The notes below the pieces were generated by a model, which was not told the DNA's origin, ran no database searches, and was given only the letters and a program-made list of their open reading frames with translations. A stretch of DNA of 64,000 bases from Oceaniferula marina (GTDB lineage: Bacteria; Verrucomicrobiota; Verrucomicrobiia; Verrucomicrobiales; Akkermansiaceae), in NCBI RefSeq assembly GCF_013391475.1, contig NZ_JACBAZ010000002.1:62001-126000 (forward strand), in the 5' to 3' direction. This document shows, one piece after another, positions 28,401 to 37,888 of the stretch. A program made the position numbers and the translations under genes. Numbering within the stretch: the stretch's first letter is position 1; each line of letters starts with the position of its first letter.

Positions 28401-30346
28401 ACAACATCCAAAAGCTTAACCGTGAAGCCATGGTCTTGCTTCTTCGTCAGCAGAATATTTGAGGGCTTGATATCCCCATGATAGATAGACCGCCTATGTA
28501 AATCCCAAACGGCTTCAACCAAACTTGTGATAAGATCTACGACTACCTCATCCTGAATCCTTGATAAATCTTCTTCCTCCAAAGTTGAGCCCTCGCACCA
28601 CTCCATCTCCACATAGCCTCCCATTCCAGTGAGACCAAAATCAGTAATGTTTTGGAGATATGGCAAAGAGTGCTTCTGTAGAGTGAGGCACCGTTCCAAG
28701 AAATTCAGCAAATGAAGATTTTGCTCTTCAAGACCTTCTTGATACCGCGCCAACATCCACAGCTTCACCTGACCAGCCTCAGACTCGGCGCCTGTTCTAT
28801 AATGGATACATTCCTGATTTTGCTTCAGGATGGTGTCCTCAGCTAAATTCGGCATAAGCAAACGTTCCCGTTTAAACTCATCGAAATAACGCTCCGAAAC
28901 CACTTTCTCTTTCTCCACCTTGATGCACCGATTAAATGCATCTAGCGCTGCCTTGGCATTTGCAAAACGAGCCTCTGGCTCCCAGTCCAACGCTCTGTCA
29001 AACCAAGCTTCAAACAACTCAGCTTCTTCGCCTTTCCTTGCAGACCAATGCGGAACACCATCATCCAGAGAAGGGAGTTCACCGAAGATAATTTGATGAA
29101 CCGATACAGCGGCAAGGAAAACATCTTTACGATAATGGTCTGATATACAATCCAACCGATCTTCCGGTAGCGTAGTCGTATTGGCCTTCACCGTAGTCCG
29201 GACCTGACTGATGGTTTTTTCATCCGGGACATGAGCGGTAGCGAAGCCTGACAAGGAAACCCTCTCAGGAACGTCCACCCAAACACAATGGTCGCCTAAA
29301 TCCCGGTGAGCAACTTTCAACTCATGGAGCTCAGCCACTCTTCGAAGAAGCATCGTAGCCATGCTCACTCGGTCATTAAATTTGAGCTTGTTCTTATACT
29401 GGGCTGAAGACTCCCTCAACCGCTTCATAGAAACGGGCAAATCATACAGCTCAAAAAAGTCGTTTGTAACGGAGGATCGGCCCTCGTTAGATATAGGCCT
29501 TAGAAATGCTCCACTCTGATCCAGAATTGGGTTCTGCTCTTTCAGGTAACCAATTGCATCCTCTTCCCTAAGGGCAATCTGCTTACGATTGGACTCTTCC
29601 CGGTAAGCGCCATCAATGTCCGCCAAACTTTCAAAGTCCCAAACTCGAAGTAGCGCACTTGAACCCTTCACCCCTGGTTTCTTAGCGAAGAACTCTGAAT
29701 AGATCTTCTGTGGATGTTGAAAACAGTAATCATCCTCAGCTTTAAATTCATTATATGAACGTGAGCTCCCTTTAAAGTTCTGCTTACCCTTGAAGAAGTA
29801 ATCCAGCTCTGTCTTCATATCCGCTATCTCCGTCGTTTGCTCCAATCGATGTCTTGAGACCAGCCAGCTCCCCTTCTTTGGGAAAGCCTCCATAAAAGTT
29901 TTGAAACTTCCCAGCCTCACAAAGTAATCTAAATCAAACGTATGCTGCTTGCTTTCTTCACTTAGTGTCGCTCTGCTTGCTCGCCCTGTTAATAACACAC
30001 AATGATCAACCCATGGAGCATCAGCCTTTTTAGTCAAATGTCTCTTGAGACGGCCGGCCAGCACCTTAGCTTTCTCTCGAATAGTTATGACTGGAGACTT
30101 CTCAGTTCTCCCAGCTGTCTGCCACCTCTGCCCTTGATCATCAATAGGGTGATCCCAGTCTTTGATTTCAACTGCAATCAATCGATCCCATGCACATATA
30201 ATCAAATCAATTTCACCTCCATCTCGACCAATCATCTCGAGTGAGGCATACGCAAACCACTCATTCGGAAGTTTTGATGCTAATGCTGTAAGAGCTTTTA
30301 TTTCGCGACGATGGCACCCGCTAGGGTTAAGAGTATGAATTTTCAT
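25472..30346 (-). CDS. NERD / pseudokinase / protein kinase / SF1 helicase fusion (defence candidate)
   Basis: 1624 residues. An N-terminal NERD nuclease-like domain has GGEIDLII (D47) and VEIK (E60, K62). Around 290-470 is a kinase fold with HRDLGDH at 347 but SGF in place of DFG, probably a pseudokinase. Around 510-720 is a second kinase with HGDIKPSNIL (D625, K627, N630) and DVV instead of DFG. The C-terminal 1050-1600 region is an Upf1-like SF1 helicase: Walker A GPPGTGKT at 1074-1081, Walker B IIDEAA at 1322, VGDHKQLPP at 1347, VDSYQGKE at 1538, NVSLSRAQERL at 1572. It is translationally coupled to the 498-residue gene. Defence function is inferred from the DISARM-like neighbours; nucleic-acid cleavage plus signalling through phosphorylation is plausible. 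Confidence 0.9.
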   Translation of the reverse strand: MKIHTLNPSGCHRREIKALTALASKLPNEWFAYASLEMIGRDGGEIDLIICAWDRLIAVEIKDWDHPIDDQGQRWQTAGRTEKSPVITIREKAKVLAGRLKRHLTKKADAPWVDHCVLLTGRASRATLSEESKQHTFDLDYFVRLGSFKTFMEAFPKKGSWLVSRHRLEQTTEIADMKTELDYFFKGKQNFKGSSRSYNEFKAEDDYCFQHPQKIYSEFFAKKPGVKGSSALLRVWDFESLADIDGAYREESNRKQIALREEDAIGYLKEQNPILDQSGAFLRPISNEGRSSVTNDFFELYDLPVSMKRLRESSAQYKNKLKFNDRVSMATMLLRRVAELHELKVAHRDLGDHCVWVDVPERVSLSGFATAHVPDEKTISQVRTTVKANTTTLPEDRLDCISDHYRKDVFLAAVSVHQIIFGELPSLDDGVPHWSARKGEEAELFEAWFDRALDWEPEARFANAKAALDAFNRCIKVEKEKVVSERYFDEFKRERLLMPNLAEDTILKQNQECIHYRTGAESEAGQVKLWMLARYQEGLEEQNLHLLNFLERCLTLQKHSLPYLQNITDFGLTGMGGYVEMEWCEGSTLEEEDLSRIQDEVVVDLITSLVEAVWDLHRRSIYHGDIKPSNILLTKKQDHGFTVKLLDVVDYSPVGSERLSPAYTPDEGDEVATPARDGYALKQTIVNVLEREYQHIDEGFIERLGDCIDPLYSPGVANPDFEGTLTAIAELMRLPQTEEDGKVHILIAHSRFITDNVVFAGDERGMPIQLQDDRKDPTKCRISIYTQTMRLDIAVDRDSGAVENCWLKDSSAGRFATAMRHNKHKYKGRVHLMKGDCMNLSGLKGLHEGIDLNQSFDSPRDKTEKIEPIEFVNRPDRGAMNGSDVEPVVDVPRLWEAILNAEEEIIPTVKVEDINSLYQRPGEYQLIVSQNFDGVITNDWLDVTLETKTSNGWRFIGKMNIHKSEVGDAEVGKLVFNNNNPSFFPPKNGSIIRLQDKRARMSYERRRKAAERILQRRSTAHALIDTFSGDKGSISHSDEFDQDLVLPASYGLNEPQQQALVNSLTQCPLSLIQGPPGTGKTRVIAAAVHYIATQKPSSKILVVSQSHEAVNNATDQIVRLFGSEGQEPSLVRVGRRSSLSDDLISYHSDTLQATYRNFFRERLVERVAPVGVELGLPEPFVEEFTIVRARLLPLFDELQRLSKSELSNRDDSEKVRNRLKKRIIEICEQHAGDLYLDEADPFGSYDTLEVLLMERYSVSNMSAVRTLGNVIELALDWVKILESPVSGFDSFLVDTSQIVTGTCVGIGRWNLGVEKKDFDWVIIDEAARCGPSELSVAMQVGHQVILVGDHKQLPPHFDRLLIDKVVHSLGCDPRAVKQSDFHRVFRSSIGGDIAKSLDTQYRMVDPINRLVSDCFYPEIGGLSNGRLGSPEAYELLPEQIRSEVTWIDTGNPTEAEEKRDYTSYLNLSEIEVIMQILQMIDEDKKLVQGLAEEQVKKGVEASIGIITAYKAQALKIQEKIWAASLSRELQDLCKVDTVDSYQGKENPIIIFSPTRTNRKKITGHTDSEERINVSLSRAQERLIIVGSFQFWSQLPDTPLGRVNQYIEREALKGSKEFNLIKRDH

Positions 30347-30572
30347 AAGTGGGCTGGGAAAAGGAGATGACCGCTAAAACATAAGCTGACAAATATCTAT
30401 ACTGATATTGCCGCTGATATTGATCAAATCGGCCCAACAATTCTAGTAATAAAGTAACAAATTGCTGACGGAGCTACAAAGACTTCTACTCGCCCCCCCG
30501 AATGATTTTTCTGGCTGCTCATACCTTGCTTAATTAAACAGAGACCTCAAACGTAGACAACCTTTCCGCAAC

Positions 30573-32141
30573 TCAGTATTTACCTTTAGGTCTTCGTCCA
30601 AGCATCTGAGCGACTTTACAGGCTATCTGCCATGCCAAGTATGGTGGTACGGCGTTACCAACTTGGTGGAACTGGGCAGTGCGGGGGCCTTGGAAAAAGT
30701 AATCGTCGGGGAACGTTTGAAGACGTGCCGCTTCTCGCACAGTCAGACTCCTGCACTGTGTAGGATCATAATGAATGTAGTAATGCCCATCCTTGGAAAT
30801 ATGAGACACAACCGTAGTCGAAGGTTGATTTTTACACTGCACACGAAAGCGGTCATCGAAGACTATCTTCCCTCCTGGCTTCTTAACATTCTTGTGAGCT
30901 GGAAGGAGAGAGCTGGGGTAATGGGTCAATTTAGGGCTGACATTATGCTCAAGAGCGTAGCAAGCGGCATAAAAATAACGCTGCAAATCACTGCCCATAT
31001 GATTCCTGCACACGTGATTGAAGACGTAAGGAAATTTTTGTTCCTGATACCATTTTTCCAGAGCCTTGGGTTTTGTTTGCAACTCTTCAGATGACCTCGT
31101 TTCGATATTAACTCCGTTATTCTGAGCCTTCCTCAACTTACCAAGCTGGTGAGTGAGTCTGCTTGCCAGACCTGCATCTGTTTGTTTGAGCTCCTTGACC
31201 CAAGAGTGCGTTTTAATTTCTCGAATGCTTTTACACCAATCACCATTAGAACGCCGAGAAAAACCACTTCTGAGCTTGGGAAGATCTTCTATAACATCGG
31301 ACACCGACACTCTGGTTTCAGGGTCAGGAACAAGGTGTTGCATCTTTATTTTAGATCCACGCTTAATGCCGATGATGAACACTCGATGACGTTTCTGAGG
31401 AACTCCAAAGTCCTCTGCACGAACCAGAAAATCCGATGGCACATATTCACCTTCGATATCTTTCTGAACAGGTTCAACCAAGGGATAAAGATCGTATATA
31501 GCTTTACTGGGCTTCTTCTTAATTGAAAGGTCTGTCGCTTTGCCCGGCTCATGTAAGTCAGCCAGTATTTGCTTAAAGATATCTATCTTCTTTACATTGG
31601 CAGATAAAATCCCTTTGACGTTCTCCATAACAAAGACCGATGGGGAATGATCGGCAACGATACGGAGATACTGCTTGTAGAGAAAGTGTCTGTGATCTTC
31701 CTCAAAGTCAGGATCAGTGCCTCTCATGCGAGCCCTACCAGCAAGTGAATATGCCTGGCAAGGTGGGCCTCCGATAAGAACCCATTCTTTAGCTCCTTTG
31801 AGAGCATCATTAATTCTTTTTGATATCGCAGTGTCAGGAAAGTCATCTCCGCCAAGCTCGGCCTGCCATGCTTCGTGAGCAGCCTCTTTATATGCTTTGG
31901 GGTGATGGCGCTTAAGTGCTTTTAGAGCCTCTTCAGGTGCAGCCTGAGCCTCCACAAAATATTTATCGAGACTCGATCTCCCATTTGGGGTTTTGCGAAG
32001 TATGCGTGTAAACGAACGAAACAACAAAGTTTCATGAGCTTGGGCATCACATTCGATCGATAACTTAATGTCAAACCCTGCCCGGGTGAATCCCTCACCC
32101 AAGCCACCAGGACCAGCGAAGATATCAATTATTGGTAACAC
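30573..32141 (-). CDS. drmMII: C5-cytosine DNA methyltransferase (DISARM class 2 DrmMII-like)
   Basis: 522 residues with all core m5C motifs: I FAGPGGLGEGF at 8-18, IV GGPPCQAYSLAGR with catalytic C128, VI MENVKG (E173), VIII QKRHRVFIIG near 258, and X QVGNAVPPYLAWQIA near the C terminus. An extra segment of about 60 residues separates motifs I and IV. It should methylate a cytosine in a specific DNA sequence to mark self DNA. It is 74 bp downstream of drmB on the same strand, matching class 2 DISARM composition. A stand-alone restriction-modification role is less likely because no dedicated endonuclease gene adjoins it. Confidence 0.9.
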   Translation of the reverse strand: MLPIIDIFAGPGGLGEGFTRAGFDIKLSIECDAQAHETLLFRSFTRILRKTPNGRSSLDKYFVEAQAAPEEALKALKRHHPKAYKEAAHEAWQAELGGDDFPDTAISKRINDALKGAKEWVLIGGPPCQAYSLAGRARMRGTDPDFEEDHRHFLYKQYLRIVADHSPSVFVMENVKGILSANVKKIDIFKQILADLHEPGKATDLSIKKKPSKAIYDLYPLVEPVQKDIEGEYVPSDFLVRAEDFGVPQKRHRVFIIGIKRGSKIKMQHLVPDPETRVSVSDVIEDLPKLRSGFSRRSNGDWCKSIREIKTHSWVKELKQTDAGLASRLTHQLGKLRKAQNNGVNIETRSSEELQTKPKALEKWYQEQKFPYVFNHVCRNHMGSDLQRYFYAACYALEHNVSPKLTHYPSSLLPAHKNVKKPGGKIVFDDRFRVQCKNQPSTTVVSHISKDGHYYIHYDPTQCRSLTVREAARLQTFPDDYFFQGPRTAQFHQVGNAVPPYLAWQIACKVAQMLGRRPKGKY

Positions 32142-32215
32142 GGCTTGATGTTATGTATGAAATCCGAAAAAATCATCACAAAAAACATCAAGATCCGGGA
32201 TCTCTATGTAATATC

Positions 32216-34177
32216 TCACGGCTTTATTAATATTGATGCTCTGTGTGATTCCAACACAAGGGACCTGTCGAGATAGCGGTTAAAGCATTCACAACTTGTT
32301 TCAGGTAACAATGCGCAGCTGTGGCATGCTGCCAGATTCAACGACTCCGGCCCCTGACCGGAATCTGCAGATTCTCGGCAAACAGGATCCGCAGAACACC
32401 ATTGAGCCTCCTCAATAGCATTAGAAACCAGTCGTGATAGGTTCTCCGGATCAGCAAGCCTTACAAGCCCTCCCAACGTGCCTTCGGAATCACCAGCGGC
32501 TGTATATATTAAAAGGCCAGCCATCGGATCTGCCGAGTCGTCCGACACATAAAGTCTTTCTCTCAGGGCTGACGAACCATAACCACACTCGAAAACCAAA
32601 CGATTAATCAAAAGGTGCGACAAAGTATGTATCAGAACCATCCTCGGGCTGATTTCCAAGGGCTCCCAATCATATTGCAGAACACACTCATCATGATTAT
32701 CCTGCAGTTTACTTACGTGTTGTTTTACTGCTTTAGAGTTCTCCCACTTATTTATAAGCCCCTCATCGAATGTAATAAAGATGCCTTCGCCCCTTACCAC
32801 CGATGCAGGAAGCCACCTTTCTTCTGGATTAGCCGGTAAATTATCCCATAGCAAGTTTGTTGGAGATGGTGCTCCATGAGGCGGATAGCTTAGAAGGCGA
32901 GAAAAACCTGCGAAGACACGGGTTTCCTTGAGGCTTTCTACCGCTATGATTTGATCCACCAACTTACTTGCCACCCCATCAAGTTGAGTGGAGTCAAGTT
33001 TCCTGAGGATGAGATCGCCTGATCGATCTGTATCTTTGAGCAACGCTTGGTATTCGTCAGCACGGATCCTAGCTTCCTGCTCCGCTCGGCTTAAAACCCC
33101 AATATTAGCGGGTTCCTCTGGTGGCATTGGAGGAGCTTCGGCATGCCCTTGCAAGGCGGATTCTATCTGCTCATCAGTATAACCACCAAGTCGGGGCTGT
33201 TGTGATTGGGTATCGAGCTTTCTCACCCCCCTGACTATGTCTGGGATTTCCATGTCCGACATGCGTAACATTTGAATCCGTGTTCTAAATGAGGATTCTT
33301 CAAGGATCAATGAAAGTTCATTGGGGTTGGGGGTATATTTTGGGGGGACGTGGATGGCGCTTCTCACATCTGCATAGTGAACATTCGTCGAGTTAATGAG
33401 TACCGCGCGCAGGGGGCGTTCACAGCTATCGTTATTTACTGGGCCTAGCCATGATTTCTTTCCCTCGCAAAGGTAAGGATCTGGATAAGCGGCCGTATTG
33501 TTCTGGTTTTTTTTGACGCGTAAATAACGACTCAAACCGCTCCACCCTTCAGGCTGGCTGCTATCGCCCCTCATTTCTCCCTGCATAACTAACCCCAGAG
33601 ACCTAGATACATTGCATCTTGTGCACTCTACTCGAATCGAGTCAAGAGAACCTGACCCTTGGGCTTTGTATACCAGCGAATTTGTGCAAGCCCTATGATC
33701 ATCTGATGAACGATGTACCCATTCGAGCCACGGAAGGTCCTGAAGATGGCCATGATCACACACTGCAGCAAAACGCACTTGTGAAAGTCTGGCCCGTTTA
33801 CAATCTTCGCCCGAGCATGTCAGGTGCCCGAAGTTGGTCAGGGATGCTTTCTTCATTCTGCCGCAGCGTGGACAAGCAAACCAAGTAGGGAATCGAAACA
33901 CAGGAGTCATAAGTACAGGAGCCTCTCCGCTGCTGCGATTTTCCGGGCCAGGCGCCATGCGAAAGTGCGATACATTGAGATCTTTCTCAAGGCGAGGTTC
34001 CCTGATCACTAGGGGACCTTTAAGTATCTCCTCGTGACTCGCCTTGTTTCCGTTTCGGTCCTTAAACCAGTGATCAAGACCACCGGTTACGACCCCTATG
34101 CCACCTTCCAATACGTGGAGTGCTCCGGGACCAAAAGGAGCTATGAGCTGTGAACGTCTTATCGGATTTAATCTCAT
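32216..34177 (-). CDS. drmB: DrmB-like DUF1998 protein of DISARM
   Basis: 653 residues. RLNPIRRSQLIAPFGPGAL at the N terminus, a zinc-type cluster (FACPRCGRM near 115, then TCSGEDCKR and CTRCNVS) and the C-terminal DUF1998 region (VLIHTLSHLLINRLVFECGY near 513, LLIYTAAGDSEGTLGGL near 554, CHSCALLPETSCECFNRYLD near 620) are the hallmarks of DrmB. DrmB pairs with the DrmA helicase to form the core complex that recognises incoming DNA. Its start overlaps the drmA stop as ATGA, implying translational coupling. No catalytic function is known for DUF1998. Confidence 0.92.
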   Translation of the reverse strand: MRLNPIRRSQLIAPFGPGALHVLEGGIGVVTGGLDHWFKDRNGNKASHEEILKGPLVIREPRLEKDLNVSHFRMAPGPENRSSGEAPVLMTPVFRFPTWFACPRCGRMKKASLTNFGHLTCSGEDCKRARLSQVRFAAVCDHGHLQDLPWLEWVHRSSDDHRACTNSLVYKAQGSGSLDSIRVECTRCNVSRSLGLVMQGEMRGDSSQPEGWSGLSRYLRVKKNQNNTAAYPDPYLCEGKKSWLGPVNNDSCERPLRAVLINSTNVHYADVRSAIHVPPKYTPNPNELSLILEESSFRTRIQMLRMSDMEIPDIVRGVRKLDTQSQQPRLGGYTDEQIESALQGHAEAPPMPPEEPANIGVLSRAEQEARIRADEYQALLKDTDRSGDLILRKLDSTQLDGVASKLVDQIIAVESLKETRVFAGFSRLLSYPPHGAPSPTNLLWDNLPANPEERWLPASVVRGEGIFITFDEGLINKWENSKAVKQHVSKLQDNHDECVLQYDWEPLEISPRMVLIHTLSHLLINRLVFECGYGSSALRERLYVSDDSADPMAGLLIYTAAGDSEGTLGGLVRLADPENLSRLVSNAIEEAQWCSADPVCRESADSGQGPESLNLAACHSCALLPETSCECFNRYLDRSLVLESHRASILIKP

Positions 34178-37100
34178 AATTCTGAAATAGTTTTGGTTTC
34201 TGATTCAGTGTCGCTGGCATCAGCGTAACTAGGTATAATGGGCTGACACTCTGAGTCCACACCTCGTAATGAATTTGGTGTGGGCCAGACTTTGTTGACC
34301 CATCCTATAGGGTAGGGGCTGCCCGGGGGCAGTATCAACGGCTGGTCGCCGCTGTTCTCCTTAGGGAAGTATTCCTGCCATCGAACGGATCCGAATTTTT
34401 CCCACTCTTTTCTTCGTTTCCTATAACAATCATCAAGATCTGAGAGCACACGTTTTTGCTCCTTCGGGTTGGTGCACAATACTTTAACACGCTGCTTCAA
34501 CAAGTCGTAGGCTCTATCTGCAGCAAGCTCAAGAGGCGTACCATCAAATGGCCAAGGGGCGGACAGTTCATCCAAGGGCAAAGTCTGCCTGACCCACGCG
34601 ATCATGATTGCGTGTAATGCACGTTCCATTACCGGAATCGTAAACGGTGTCACACTTGCCGGCTCTACCTGAGCATAAAGTCTCGAATGATATGATTGAA
34701 ATTGTTCATAATGTGAACGATCCCTTGCCTTAGTTGCATTGTAATGAGTTAGAATAAGACCTTGAAGATTACGGCCGACGCGACCTGTGGCTTGGATATA
34801 CTGGGCCGTCGTTTTAGGTTGACCCGCTACTGCCATTAAAGCCAGTCGGTCAACATCAACACCAACTTCAATGATGTTCGATGCCAAGCAACAGTCCACA
34901 GGATAGTGCCCCCTTGCTGGCTTGCTTGTGTAGGCCCTTGACAGTGATTCGAGGGCCTGTGGAACTTCGCTGTTGCTTAATCGTCCTGTTAGCTCAAGAA
35001 TTTCATATATATATCTGTGCTTTTGGTTGGGAAACCATCTGCGTTGGATATTCTTTAATCGTTCGGGAATATCAGACCCGAATAACGTTAAACCACCACC
35101 GAGTTCCCGCAGACTATTATAAAAAATTAGCAAAGACCACCAAGGATCTCTGTCATCATCATTGGGAAATCCTTGAGCAGCGGCTATTAGTGCAGCATAA
35201 GTTCTAACACTTGCAGTTAGTAATGACGAATAATTCAAAGGGAGAAGGCCAACATAAAGTCGGCCGGGTCTCCTTTTACCCTTTTCATCACGCGAGTACC
35301 TGGCAAAAAAAGAATCCGATGCATCCACCCCTGGAGGAGGAAAAATGGATGTTTGGGGACGCGCATAAAGATCTTTGATCTGAGACTCTGACGCTCTTGT
35401 AGTGGCTGTAGCAGCAATAAGCTTTGGCTTTACGGGCTGACCTAAATTGCGATCATCGGTTGCCAAAGCATCCACTAGTGTTTCATACAAACCTACCATA
35501 CTCCCCAGAGGACCTGTAATCAGGTGGAGTTCGTCCTGTATTATCAAGCCGGGAGGGGATACCCTGCGCGTTCCTTCGCTGTCTATACCGAACAGGCTTC
35601 TACAGTTCGACTTCCATGCAAGTGATGCAAACTTATCCACTGTAGCGATGACAAATGTAGGGGGCTCGTCATACAGATCTTGGTCGATTACACTTATGGG
35701 TAGAGCTCTGGCGAAATCACATTTTCTGTCCGGGCAATGCACTATTACCGTACCGTTACCGCGACGTATACCGCTGACATCATAACTGTTGCCTCTTCCC
35801 TGGGTTTTACGGGGACCGATTTCAGCACCACACCAAGGACACTTAAGCAACACCATTTTATAGTCTTCCGCACCGTTCCTTCTGGTTTGGGCTATCGATG
35901 TCACAGCCCCATCGCGGCTATTGGGGGTGGTCGAGCTTCCGACCCAGATCCCAATGGTGAAGGGGGTAGTACCAAGTCTTTCCGCTAGATTCTTGCGAAT
36001 AATCTCCATGGCGCAGATCAAAGATGACGCCCTCTGAAATTGTTGTGCGGTCAGCAGCCGGAGTGTGTATCTCATTAATACATCAGTGCCAACATCAGCA
36101 GGATTTCTTAACCTACGCATGAAGATTGAAAAAGCAGCACAGCCCAAATAAGCCTCTGTTTTACCCCCGCCTGTTGGAAACCAGATAAGGTCGACTATCT
36201 CTCGTCCAGGATCGGATGGATCGGCAAGTGATGTGAGGTTCATCAGCAGAAATGCAATCTGAAAAGGTCTCCATGATCGATCTATTGCCTCCTTGGATGT
36301 CAAATCAGGAGCGACATACTCAGGCTCATAGATATTCCTCTGTATCTTTTCATCCCTTATACGGATACGGGTTCTGGCTCGTGAGGCCAAGGCCTGCATA
36401 AGCATTGATTTATTAGTAAGACGAAAAGCTATCGAGGCCTCTGAATCAGGATCGGCTTCAAGAAGACGAACACCCCGTTGCATACGGTTCATAGCCTCGA
36501 GGCAATCCTCGATATGCCTTGAAGCCGCAGCCTTGTACTTTTCTTCCAAATCAACTATCTCCTCTTTTTTTTCATTGATCCAGTTTTCATATAAGCTGAC
36601 CAACTGCCGTAAGTGGCCCAATGCCTCTTCAGTTCTATTTTCATCAGCCAGCGTAGTGAGAGGTATTCGGAGCTCCTCAAGCTTGCCCGTTGAAGAGTCC
36701 TTGTAAGTTAAAATTGGTGTGATAGAGGGGCTTTCATGGGACGGCAGGGCCTCCGCTATTACCTTTTTCGCGTGGAATGCTTTTTCATCAGCTTTCCAAG
36801 TTCCGGCACACCCGTGACCCGTGGAGAAAGTTCTCTCGTGTCTGTAAAGAAGATCAAGGGATTCCTGCTCCTCACCCGCGTTTACTATTTTACTGCTCGG
36901 GTAGTGAAGTATGGCCTGATCTGAATCCTGCGATACCACCTCAAAGCGTGCTTGAAAAAATGAATGCTCCTCGGCAAGATCTTTACGACATTCGGTTCTG
37001 TTTACCAAACTCAAGGTGATCAAGCGCGCAGTGTCGGGATGCTCAGTTCCGGGAATCCGCTCCCGACCTCTTACGAGAAATTCCATCTGCAGCTTAAGCG

Positions 37101-37881
37101 GCGGCAGTCCCGGCAAAACAGGCACATCAATAGGAACGGGTTCTACCGGGGCCTCCACATTCTTGAACTGATGGAGTGGAATCGAAATCTCGTGTTTCAC
37201 CGGATGACGAACCCACCAGTTTTGGTTTGTTGTTTTCCCTTTAATACGGACATTACCTGATCTTTTGTACCGTCCTCCAGTGACATTTATTGATATGTTG
37301 CCGCCCACTCCAGAGTCAACTACAAAGGATAAACCAATACTGCGTTGCTTTCGTTGATTAGCCAAACGTAGATCCGAACTGTCAGAGTCCGAATCACTGT
37401 CATCCTGGCTTCCTTCGGATAACGCTTCCCCCGAAAGCTTGGCTCTTTTTTCCATATTTTTAGCCAGTTTGACCTCACGCTTCCCGATCTGATTTCCAGC
37501 TTCATAGGATTCATCCTCATTCTCTGAAAACTCTTTTTTTCCCACTGAAACGGCCTCCTCGACAGCATGGACTTCGCTATCATTACCAATCTCCTGATCA
37601 GTTTGTGGAAACAAAATCCCAAGACCATATCGACTGCTGGGTTTTTCATCTTTGAGAATTTCTTCACCTGTAATTTTGTCCACAGGCCTGGTAGCATGGT
37701 AAGCTTTCCAGTCGTCAAATTCTATACGTTCGCCAACATCGTAGGGAGTAGACTCCACAAGCAAAGATTCTTTCCCCAAGTCAAACGGGCTATCTGGCCC
37801 AAAAATTTCACCTGCCAATGCAGCTAGCAGCTTGGCTCGATTATTAAGGTGATGGTGTTCTTTTTTGGATACTACTGACAT
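34174..37881 (-). CDS. drmA: DrmA-like DISARM helicase
   Basis: 1235 residues. The SF2 helicase core has Walker A PTGGGKTEAY at about 567, a zinc-type CPWC...CPDRKC insert near 690-735, Walker B QDELH near 782, TATATTRAS near 815, and the C-terminal lobe with SNIIEVGVDVDRLA near 1005 and QATGRVGR near 1032. The N-terminal 560 residues are a long non-helicase region with an acidic Ser/Asp stretch near 155-170. In DISARM, DrmA with DrmB translocates on DNA and discriminates foreign DNA. Coupled to drmB by a 4-bp overlap and 7 bp after the NERD-helicase gene. Confidence 0.92.
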   Translation of the reverse strand: MSVVSKKEHHHLNNRAKLLAALAGEIFGPDSPFDLGKESLLVESTPYDVGERIEFDDWKAYHATRPVDKITGEEILKDEKPSSRYGLGILFPQTDQEIGNDSEVHAVEEAVSVGKKEFSENEDESYEAGNQIGKREVKLAKNMEKRAKLSGEALSEGSQDDSDSDSDSSDLRLANQRKQRSIGLSFVVDSGVGGNISINVTGGRYKRSGNVRIKGKTTNQNWWVRHPVKHEISIPLHQFKNVEAPVEPVPIDVPVLPGLPPLKLQMEFLVRGRERIPGTEHPDTARLITLSLVNRTECRKDLAEEHSFFQARFEVVSQDSDQAILHYPSSKIVNAGEEQESLDLLYRHERTFSTGHGCAGTWKADEKAFHAKKVIAEALPSHESPSITPILTYKDSSTGKLEELRIPLTTLADENRTEEALGHLRQLVSLYENWINEKKEEIVDLEEKYKAAASRHIEDCLEAMNRMQRGVRLLEADPDSEASIAFRLTNKSMLMQALASRARTRIRIRDEKIQRNIYEPEYVAPDLTSKEAIDRSWRPFQIAFLLMNLTSLADPSDPGREIVDLIWFPTGGGKTEAYLGCAAFSIFMRRLRNPADVGTDVLMRYTLRLLTAQQFQRASSLICAMEIIRKNLAERLGTTPFTIGIWVGSSTTPNSRDGAVTSIAQTRRNGAEDYKMVLLKCPWCGAEIGPRKTQGRGNSYDVSGIRRGNGTVIVHCPDRKCDFARALPISVIDQDLYDEPPTFVIATVDKFASLAWKSNCRSLFGIDSEGTRRVSPPGLIIQDELHLITGPLGSMVGLYETLVDALATDDRNLGQPVKPKLIAATATTRASESQIKDLYARPQTSIFPPPGVDASDSFFARYSRDEKGKRRPGRLYVGLLPLNYSSLLTASVRTYAALIAAAQGFPNDDDRDPWWSLLIFYNSLRELGGGLTLFGSDIPERLKNIQRRWFPNQKHRYIYEILELTGRLSNSEVPQALESLSRAYTSKPARGHYPVDCCLASNIIEVGVDVDRLALMAVAGQPKTTAQYIQATGRVGRNLQGLILTHYNATKARDRSHYEQFQSYHSRLYAQVEPASVTPFTIPVMERALHAIMIAWVRQTLPLDELSAPWPFDGTPLELAADRAYDLLKQRVKVLCTNPKEQKRVLSDLDDCYRKRRKEWEKFGSVRWQEYFPKENSGDQPLILPPGSPYPIGWVNKVWPTPNSLRGVDSECQPIIPSYADASDTESETKTISEL

Positions 37882-37888
37882 TTTATGA

